From Trachythela sp. YZ-2020 (taxonomy: Eukaryota; Cnidaria; Anthozoa; Malacalcyonacea; Clavulariidae), in the NCBI GenBank assembly GCA_016169945.1, contig JADLSH010000193.1:868001-932000 (forward strand): a stretch of DNA of 64,000 nucleotides, read 5' to 3'. Each line of letters opens with the position of its first letter. Position 1 is the first letter of the stretch. A program made the position numbers and the translations under genes. Positions 46,595-56,800 of the stretch are shown here, one piece after another. The notes under the pieces were generated by a model that was not told the origin of the DNA, searched no databases, and saw only the letters and a program-made list of their open reading frames with translations.

Positions 46595-46834
46595 GGGGCC
46601 GGTTGTACGAAGGCCGTTTAGCTTAAACGGTGGATAAGCCAAAATTAAAAAACACTTTCACACATTTTGTGAATGACTGAACTTAAATCTTATGCCCTTA
46701 ATATGTAGTTGCAAATATAATTGTTCTATTCAAGTTGAAATATTTTAGCTTGGTTGTTTGATGAATGTATAGACTTGATCTATATTTTCGAGTTACCACC
46801 GTTTAAGCTAAACGGGCTTCGTACAACCGGCCCC
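46595..46834. mobile_element. 240-bp MITE between the convergent genes
   Basis: GGGGCCGGTTGTACGAAGGC with CGTTTAGCTTAAACGGTGG is mirrored by CCACCGTTTAAGCTAAACGG and GCTTCGTACAACCGGCCCC; about 38 bases per arm, one or two differences. The element at 57237-57799 has the same outer termini. Confidence 0.8.
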
Positions 46835-47509
46835 AGGAGATTAGTTGTCTCAGATAATGTTTAAATTAAGCAATTGTTAAGTTACGGATGGAAAAATAGA
46901 CCAAAAACTTGTTAGTCAATTAGGCGAAAATACAATTATACGCGCATGTGGCACGAAAGCACCAGACCTTTGATAAACCTACAAACAAGAAACATCTCTT
47001 AATAGATGAGTTATATTGTGCTTCCATCGTGTTTCCAAACCTTGCATTCTATTAACTTTCTCTGACATATTTGTGAATTGTACATACTGTATTTATTTAG
47101 TAACTCGTTTGATATTAGGGAGTTTAAGCGTGAAAACTCCCAACGTACAACGAAAATCGTTATACAGTTCAAAACAAAGAAATGAATAATTATTAGTCTT
47201 GCGGGAGTGTTAGACTAAATGCAGTCTCTGTTTACAAGGTCTAAATAATTATATAGTTCACACCTTGTAAGCTGTGACAAGTTGTTTTCCAAATAGGCTT
47301 GAGTAAAATTCTTACGATGTTTAATTTCCAAATAGGCTTGAGTAAAATTCTTACGACGTTTACTAGTAATACAAGTCTAGATATATAGGATTACCATTGG
47401 ATTACTTCAACGATTTTGGTTGGCCGTTGTCATACGTTGGCGTTTTCCATGCTTATTAATTCCACACTGTTTAATACTGTATAGTTTCTTTATTTATCAG
47501 TTATTTATA

Positions 47510-47515
47510 AATAAA
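47510..47515 (+). terminator. Weak candidate polyadenylation signal for DNAJC12
   Basis: AATAAA about 1 kb after the stop codon; no nearer canonical hexamer on the plus strand was found. Confidence 0.15.
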
Positions 47516-47581
47516 CTTCGCTATATGCATATAACGTGCAAAAAGTAAACATTTGAACAAACCAAATCTTATGTATTTATA

Positions 47582-47587
47582 TTTATT
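47582..47587 (-). terminator. Candidate polyadenylation signal for GTF2F2
   Basis: AATAAA on the minus strand about 160 bases beyond the GTF2F2 stop. A second AATAAA at 47729-47734 lies only 12 bases after the stop. Confidence 0.3.
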
Positions 47588-47745
47588 TTGGTTTGTGGAA
47601 AACACAACATCTATCAATTATTGCAATGCTATCGACCGCGTGCTCGGTCACCTCTTCATCAGTGCTAACGTAAGTCGTGACTATTTACATCTCTATTATA
47701 ACCTGACCTCCGAAAAATGTACAATAGCTTTATTACAAGGTCATA

Positions 47746-47868
47746 TTATTCCGTGGTAGTTTCTTTCTTATCGTAATGTCTATATTCTGGCTTTAGTTCC
47801 CACATGTTCTTGTGCGGATTCTTCGTGTTGTATATACAAATGCTCTTGAGGATTTCTTTTAAATGTTC
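47746..47868 (-). CDS. GTF2F2: GTF2F2 last exon
   Basis: Encodes EHLKEILKSICIYNTKNPHK, NMWELKPEYRHYDK and a short KETTTE tail, then TAA at 47746-47748. Acceptor CTTCTGTAG. Confidence 0.93.
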   Translation of the reverse strand, partial: EHLKEILKSICIYNTKNPHKNMWELKPEYRHYDKKETTTE

Positions 47869-50800
47869 CTACAGAAGATCAAAATAATATATGTATACCA
47901 AGGTATAATTCGTTACATGAATTGGTTGGCACAACGCTGACCAAAACAATGGGTTACACACGTCAAAATCTCACACCTTGTCAACAATCTGGGAACAAAC
48001 AGTGCGCGAACACATGCATCCTGATAACAAGTTGTTGAAACAGCATCAGTACAAGTCTGCTGCAGGTTTGTTACAACTTGTGCGTTTTTACGTGTGTAGG
48101 ACAATATTATGCTGGCTTAATTCTGCATGCATGCATGCATGCAACATAATATCTTGGCAGGAAATTTTCTTACGTCTTGCAGGAATTGTCTTTCATCTTA
48201 TAAATTAAGAATACCACATACATGTAATTTGCTTGTTGTTTCAAAATTCCAAAATAATTTTGTAAATGGAAATCTGAAACCATGAGTTAGCGTTTTCGCG
48301 GGCTGTCCTTATCTTCATCTGATAACCATTAACTAAATAATTATGTACCTTTAACTTCGTTGATAAGTAATATAATGAAATCTCGCGCAACTTGAAAACC
48401 CAGGCACATAGGCGGATTTTCTGGGGGGGTGCGCACCCCCCCAAAAAATATTTTGCACCTCTCCAAAAAGTTTCCCACCCCACCTAGAGAAATTTGCACC
48501 CCCCCAAAAAAATTTAAATGCTCATTGGGATAAATGACAGTAGTGTGATTGAATTAAAGATTTTGAACTAAGTAAGACTAAAAACAAGGATTTTGAACTA
48601 AATAAGGATTTTGACCAAAAATCTCAAAATTTTCTGGGGGCTTCGCCCCCTTACCCCCATTGGCAACTGTGCCCCCAGACCCCTGCTGCAGCTTGCTCGG
48701 CGGCGCTACGCACCCTGTCGCTCACCTCCCCCCCTAAATTTTTGGCACCCGCCCTAAATTTTCGGCACCCCCCCAGAGCAAAATCTGAAAATCCGCCTAT
48801 GCCCAGGCAGTCCTGAGTTTCGCAAGACCTCGATTTGCAATCGTCCTTTAAAATTTTGCATACGTGTAATTTGTAAAAAAAACTCACGCGTGCATGTTGC
48901 ATATACACTCGAAACCATGCTCTTACCTATACAAATATTCCTAAAATGTATACAGAGGGGCTTCTAAAAATCCTGTACATGGAAAAATGGCTCCATCCCA
49001 CTTTCATGAACGGCATTGTCACACCTGAGGTGGCCGAATAAACTTCAGAAAAACTATGCAAGCTAACTATAGCCAAGGAACTTCAAGGATTGAAAAAATA
49101 TGCGAGCAGGCTAACGCTGCTCGCGGGATATTTTAACAATCGCAGGAAACTTTTTAGCTAGAAGATTATTTTGTAATTTGAAAATTTGAAAAAAGATCTA
49201 ACACACGTGTCTCAGTATATAGGCCCAACAACTCCTTGTTAACAGGAATCCTAAACCTTACATTTAAAACCATGCTCAGTAGACAGCACATGTACCTATA
49301 TATGGGCACAATGACCAGATACTCTGCTGGTCTGCAGGAAATTTTCATCTTCAGGTTGTGTTCAGAGACTTAGCCAGGGTTCGTAGTTTACCCGTCCATT
49401 CAACGAGTGCCGAAGACACGAGTAGTCTAGGGCACAGTATAGAGACGACCAGTAGGGCCACTCATTTAAAATTTTGTGTGGCCGCTCATTACGCATTGGC
49501 AGCCAGTCAATTGCTTTTTCTGGCCAATAAGCAAGCTGGACTAACTTTCCTGGCCAGTAAACTGCATATTTTTGCATAAAAAGCCGGCTACATGTTGCAT
49601 CGCCGAGTGGCCCTACTGGTCGTCTCTATAATCTATATTGTGTCTAGGGGGTCCGAGGGCATGGTCCATTGGTCCCCCGGGAAAATTTTGAAATCTGAGT
49701 TCCCTGAAAGCCCAGAAATGCCCTCAATTTTTGCTAGTTGCTGTGAAACAAGCTTAATCATCTATGATCTATTGTTAAATATCTTAGAAAATTTGAAGTC
49801 TACGATGTAGCAATGAAATAAAGACAAAATACTGCATGGAGTTTTGTTTGTTTTAAAATATTTTTGCCCGTCCACTTTCAAAAATGCTTGTCCAAAAGAC
49901 GCGTGGACGGGCCTCTGGCTAAGCCTCTGGTTGTGTTTACAGGAAGAAACTTACGTTTTCCACCCTTGGATATTTCATAAATATACATTAACTGAGTTCT
50001 TACCACTGGTTGTTGAGTTATTTTAATCAGATCTTTCAAGTAATAATACTGATGTCGTTCAAACGCTTTAAACAATAATTCCAGAACATAATCTTTATCC
50101 GCCCTTGCTCTTTTTCCATCCTGTTTTTTCTTCTTCTCATGTTCTTCCTATAGACAAAATATGAAAAATAGATTAATGTATATCACAGGTCTACTTTGCA
50201 AACTTCATAAACCCTCCACTCCGTATTAAAAACCAATTTAAGTGGATATGTTGTTTGTAGGATTTGATAGAAAACATATATTTTCGGAGTAGTGATATTT
50301 AACAACTAATTAAAACTAGCCTTACTTATACTGGATACCTTTATTTGTTTTAACTTAATGCCCATCAAGGAATCGAACCCTATACACACGTAAAAATCTC
50401 ACATCTTGTCAACATCTGAGAAGATGTGCTCGCAAAAGGCTTGTAGCAAGCTTGTCAACAAGTTGTAACGTCAACGATGTTGTCATTTTATCAAGTTGCT
50501 ACAAGGTTGTTAACAAGTTGTTAGTTACAGAACGATAACAAGTTGTTGAATCAACAACCTTGTAGCAAGTTGTCAACAAGCCGATGACAACTTGTCAACA
50601 AGCTGGGAACAAGAAGTGCGAACACATCCTGATAACAAGTTGTTGAAACAGCAGCAAATTTGGTACAAGTCTGCTGCAGGTTTGTCACAACTTATAGTGC
50701 GTTTTCACGTGTGTAGTCAAAAAGATAAATTGAGGCACATTCCGCCACAAACACCTTTAGTGTTGTGTGTGTCGAAAGTGTATTAAGGCCGTGAGTGTCG

Positions 50801-53800
50801 AGTGTCGTGTAGAGTGTCGAAAGTGTATTAAGGCCGTGAGTGCAATTTTTCTCGGGATTATACCGATAAAAAACCGATTATCGGCTCATCCCTAGTGTCA
50901 AAGTTATTGAAATTGATGATAACATCGTTGCAAAACAGGTTAGGGTTTGGGATTAAAGCATAGAAATATTAGACATAGAATGCGTACTCCTATCTTTTCT
51001 CAGTCAAAATTTTGTCTCCACAAAATGGCGGTTTTCTAAGGGCACTTTGACTCGCCCCAGACTCACGTCGCAAGCAATACCTGTAAAAATACTGACAGGT
51101 TTCCCGACCAGTCTTGTCACCGCTTTTTCTATATCTACTGCTACAACCTAATGCTGAACAGGTATTTGGCATTGTTTTGCAATTCAAAATGGCGGTTTTC
51201 TAAGGGCATGCATGAAAAAAAGTGGAGACATGATTCGTGATCAAGTACGCATTCTATGTCTAATATTTCTATGGATTAAAGCCACCGAGCTACAGAGTCC
51301 AGAACAAGTTAATGGATGTAATTTATTTATATATATACATGCCAGTTTGTTGTATGAAGCTAAATATTATAATTTTGGGCATTTCGCTCAATAGAACAGA
51401 ATGTTGAAGGGTATAATTATGTCTTGCATCCATGTTATCATAACTTCTAAAAATGCCGAAGACAATAATATTGGCTATCTTCCATCATCGTCAGGGTTAT
51501 ATACAGCAGAAAACTAAACGTGACAGTCATATATCTCTAATTGCTATTGTAACCAACATAAACTCGCATATTAAAAATCAGTGAGCTGTTATCCTTTCTA
51601 CTAATGTGGATTACCATTTGGAGTCCCTAATTTATAACGAGATGTCTTAAATGAGATGGATTATTTTTCAAGGAGTGATAAAAACGTCGTAAAACATACG
51701 TCTTGTTTGTGTTGCGATATCGGTTTGTAGACATTAGAGACGACGTTCTGTAGTTGTTGAACTTTACGTGTCGGAGCCATAGCAGACAGCATACTCTTCC
51801 TATATATAAGAGAGATCAAGGTATATCAATAAACATGATCTTAAGTTAGCGGTACAGCGGTACCACCACTAACTTGAACTATGGAAATATGCCTTTTGTC
51901 TCAAACAACGTTTGAATGAATGAACTGACTGACTAAGTATTAAAGTAGTGTCTAAAGAGTTCCACATTCTGACAATCTTGTAATAAAAAGTTCGTTGCCC
52001 AGTGGCCGTTTTGAATAGCGGAATATTACGTTTTTGAGCGTTCCTATATAGTGGTGTGGTTGGATACATCCTGACGTGTAATAAATTGGGAGGAAATATA
52101 TGTGGGGACAAGGCCAGTCATACATATTGCGCTACGGTAGCACAGTTGAGCGGTTACAGGCAGCCAGTTTAAAACTTTTAAGATTGTATAGTTTAGTATA
52201 AGATTGAATGTATAAGATTGTATAGTTTAGTTTAGTTTAGTTTAGTTTATGCTGTATATTTTGTGTATAGTTTGTTGTTTTAGCATGTCTAGAACTCGAG
52301 TTATTAACGAAAGTTGGCGTACGCATTAATGTCAGCCATGTTGGATTTCATTTTTGCCCAGTGGAATTTGCCACCCAAAGTGACAGAAACCAGACAATAT
52401 ACGAGTTGTGACTTCATTTGCAAGGGCTGAATAGTGCCTCGTTCTCGTGATTGAGACCTTGCCTTTTCAGCATTTTATATCATCTATTCCATGCACAAAT
52501 ATTCACGAAATCATACGGTTATAGTGTAAACGACTTTATATACAGTAACTATAGGTCACCAGCAACAAGATAGAAGGCTGCAAAGCCAAGGTCTCAATCA
52601 TGAAAGCGAGACTCTATCGCCCAGGCGATGTACTTTCCGGAAGGGTGTATTTAACAGTTATTTTACTCACTCGAGTCGTATATGAGTTGATAGCCGACGA
52701 GTCGGATATTTAATCTGGATATTTACTTTTTTCAAGTAAAACTTGACTTTCCTCTTCATTTAATTGTCCAAATCTGCCAGCCATTTTTCTACTTTTCTCT
52801 ACTAGCAGGATATGAGCTAATATCCTGCTAGTAGAGAACCAATCAGATTGCAGAATACCTCATATCCAGAGCTTGTGTATATAATAATGCCTGTTATGTG
52901 TATTGTGTAAATCAGTGTTTAATGATTGAGATATATCGACGCTCCACTACATCAGCAACCTTCACGTGGTCACGAACGCCGCGCCCAAGTGGAAGCTAGG
53001 CTTAACAATAGATGTGGTAAATCATATCTTCAATCGAAAAGTGGTCTGGAAACTCGGCAAACTTCAAAGCGTCTATAATGAGCTACGATTTTATGACGTC
53101 ACGGGCATAAATCTTATCAAATTTTGCTTATTAATATAATTCAACAGTACGGTTGAGTGATTGGAGAAGATGATGCCATGGGATGCTTGCTTCATTATGT
53201 CAAAAATTCATTGTCTTCGCAGTGCAGAAGTTGCCAATAAAAAAACATATACCAGACCATTTAACAATTAGACGAGGCCGAGTTGTCTATGAGCGAATAC
53301 ACTCCTACTCTAAGTACAGACTGTTAAGTAAAATTGGAAGGATTTAAACAAATTTCAAAGCATCCACGAGCGTTTAAATAATTTCCTTCATTCAACATTC
53401 GCGTGCGGCTTTTTTACTGTTTGCGAACAACCCGGCGAAACGTTCCTTAAAAATATCCGGCTTGTGAGTTTAAAAAATGTCTTAAAACAGGCCGTACAAA
53501 AGTCATGATATCAGGGGAAATTACAAGCGACGTTTTGATGATCCCAGGAGCAAACGAGACTTAAAAAGTCCAAAACTTAAGATATTTTCAAATTGTAAAC
53601 AATATACGTCTTCCCGAAATGTGCTAAGAGATTTATTACTGCTATATACATGCACAAAGCAGATATCATATATAATCCAGCAATCCTAATGTCGTTAAAA
53701 TCTATGAAATACATTACAAAAATAACTGTGAAAAACATTACAACCATCTGAAATGCATAGACATAAGCTAACATTAAAATTTTATCGAGAAACACAGAAG

Positions 53801-56800
53801 CTATAAAATATAATGAAAGTTGTTTTGAGGCAGGAAATCTCGAAGCACATAGAAAAGACCTTTTAAAATGGGAAAACTTGAAATATTACTGCTTCAAACA
53901 TGAAATTACATTTAAAACAAGAAAACACTTGAAAGACTGGGAAAATATGGTTAAATATAACTACAAGCGGTTGTAATTTCAACGGTTTTGCTTGTAATAT
54001 GAACAAAAAATGTGCTTAGTAATTCCGTCTGTCTTAAAAGTAAAAGCAGACTTGTGAATAACACACGGTTTAGATTTTGCTCCTTATACCATTAAACGTC
54101 TTCAGGCCATATTTTGTAGTGCTTTTGTCTCGTCAGGTATAGAATTTTCCACAAAATGTGCTCAAAACGTTTCCAAAACGAAAGTTTTCCGCCATCTTTT
54201 TTCAGCTTTGTTTTCATTTTTCTCAACCGTGGTCCGTTACGTATAATGGTCCATGGTTGAGTAGCCAATCAGAATGCAGGATTTGTAATAGACCATGGTT
54301 GAGTGTATACTAAATTTTGATTGACTATGGGTCAATAAAGTCAACAGTAGACTTTGGTGATAACTTGGGGAGGGACAGGTCCACCTCCAGAATCCAGCTT
54401 GGGAACGTCCATGTTCGAGGCAGCACTTCCCTTACAATAGTAACTCACAGCATAGTGCCATAGTAAAGGCTCTAGTTTTTGTAAACTTACAAATTTGCAC
54501 TTACTTTTTTAGATTCATGTATTGTGGTGTTTGTGTAGCCCTGCAGTCACCTCTCTGCGTAATAACACCTTCAAGGCATATTTCATCTACACAAATATCA
54601 AACGTCAAGTTATGATTTATACAACATGCCTGTAGCCAATCAATTGTCGAGGTAACCCATGGCTCCCTACAGGCATCATTAAAATGCACGAGCTCGCAGG
54701 CACCTTTTGGGTATATGCGGGCACATTTTATAATCCTGACATTTTAGAAAAATTTAGCTCTCAAAACTTGTAATGAAAAATGAAGCATTTTTGCAGGCAC
54801 AATTTGAAGTTATGCATGAATTTTGCTCGCAGGTACTAAATAATATTAATGAGCCCTTGCTCCCTAACTTCTGCAGCCATGTTTAAAACGTTAAAGTGGG
54901 GGGCAGTACCAGTTAAAGTGAGCCGAAGTACCCGAAGCAAAACTCTCGAAGCACAGGAGAGAACAAGCCGATCTCAATTTACAGGAGTTTATCAAGCACA
55001 AGGAAAGTTATCCAACCAAAGTAAACCATGCCCTCGACCTGCTGTATATAGACGGCTTAAGTAAGGGACAGCGAGCTTACCGCATCTGAAACCGTGCTCC
55101 CCATTGTAACAATACTTCAATACGTTAATTAAAATTGAAATTCTTACCTCTCGTTTCCTCTTCGTCCCCTTTGTCACCAGCTTTGTCATCGGACTCTTTA
55201 AAAAGAAAAGAAAAGTCATCTTTACCAAATTACTGGTAGCCAATATTGCATGCACTCTGTTGTTAAATTACACCTATAGAGGTTTCCTTATCACATATAT
55301 TTGATTCTTTTTGACGAGACGAAAGAGACTACTTTGGCGTGAGTGCTGGGCGGCACTGACCTTGCCGAAAGACACTTTGCCGAAAGACATTTGGCCGAAA
55401 GACACTTCGCCGAACGGATATTTTGCCGACGGACATTTTGCCGATCGGACATTTTGTCGAACGGACAATTTGACGAACGGACTTTTTACAGAAAAGACAT
55501 TTTGCCGAACAGACCATTTGCCGAAAATAGCGATACTTTGTGAATATTTTTTCATCAAAACAACACCCACGTTGTTTGTCAAATACCAAAAACCACGACC
55601 AGCTGAGAACTTGAAGAAATATAGGATGAAACATATTCCGAAAAATAATGCCATCTTGAAACTCAAGATATGAGTAAAAACAAGAGGAAAATACTATACA
55701 CTGTAATATTTCGACTTTATTTCAAAGTCATCTTCAGACAGAATGAAATTACACAGACAAGCCACAACTATATATACTAAGGTCCGATTACATCATAGGA
55801 AGAAAAGCTATTAATATGAAATATGTGATAAGGTGAGATAAATATATGACATGCAACGCAAAGTGTAAAGGAAGTCATTAGCTAAAAAGAGACAGTTCTT
55901 TGCTGGCCTTCAGCCCTGTATTTAGCTCGGGGTTTATTAAACTTAATATGTAATGCTTCCATTATTAGCATTTGGTTAGTGTTAAATGAATTGTTAGAGT
56001 AAATAATTTTGTAATTATTAAAGATGAGCTTATTTGGGAGAAAAGGAATTGTCATTAAGTCTATCATACAATGAGTGTAGGTTAGCAATGAATTGTGCGT
56101 GTTCACATTGTAGGAAATGTTGTGCGTTGGCACTGGTGCTGTGTGTAGTCGCATGTTCAGAAAGACGCTTTTGAAGGCAACGATCAGTTTTCCATATAAA
56201 CTTAACAGGTTGTTTGAGATGGCGCCGAATTTTCGAAATGCAAGATTTAACGAGATTTTTACCCCGTGTACCAAGATAAGGAATACGATTCCAAACTTTA
56301 GGTAGATCATCATCGGGATTCTTTAAACCATTGGGATAGCCATTCCAAGACATGAATGATTTGATGGTGCTTATTTGATTGTCGAAAAGTGTCTTGGTGA
56401 GAGAAAAAGGTTCGAGAAAAAGGTTTGTCAAATGCTTGGGTCATTAGCGGTGCATAACCATAACGACCTATTTTGAAGCCACTTGGATTGGTGTGGTTCA
56501 ACGTGGCCGTCGACGTCGCCCTTTATTTGCCATCTCTCTGTGGAATGTGCATGCACGGTCGCGTTGAGCAAGACGAGACGGTCGCGTTGACACTTACGAG
56601 AACACGATAATGTACTTACGGGCTATTGCTCATAATTTGTAGAAAGAATGTTTTAAACTAGGGATGCTTTTCATAAAATTTCTACATGTATATGCTCGAC
56701 ATTAATAAAAATTGTGTAAAATAAACCTTTACGTTTATGAATGGTATTATTCTAATATGGCAATTTTTGGTATGTGCATGTCAAACTCAAAGAATATAAA

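Noticed and set aside
47921..50720. CRISPR-like spacing of ACAAGTTGT repeats
   Set aside because: Units are irregular in length and spacing, lie within inverted termini of a MITE, and the genome is eukaryotic.
53577..53795. 72-codon hydrophobic frame on the minus strand
   Set aside because: No ATG at the open start, AT-rich composition favours hydrophobic codons, no splice context, and it lies inside a GTF2F2 intron.
54501..54689. Longer GTF2F2 exon beginning at an upstream acceptor near 54630
   Set aside because: That acceptor would not continue the reading phase of the 55148-55195 exon and would add residues absent from the family; the acceptor at 54587 fits both.
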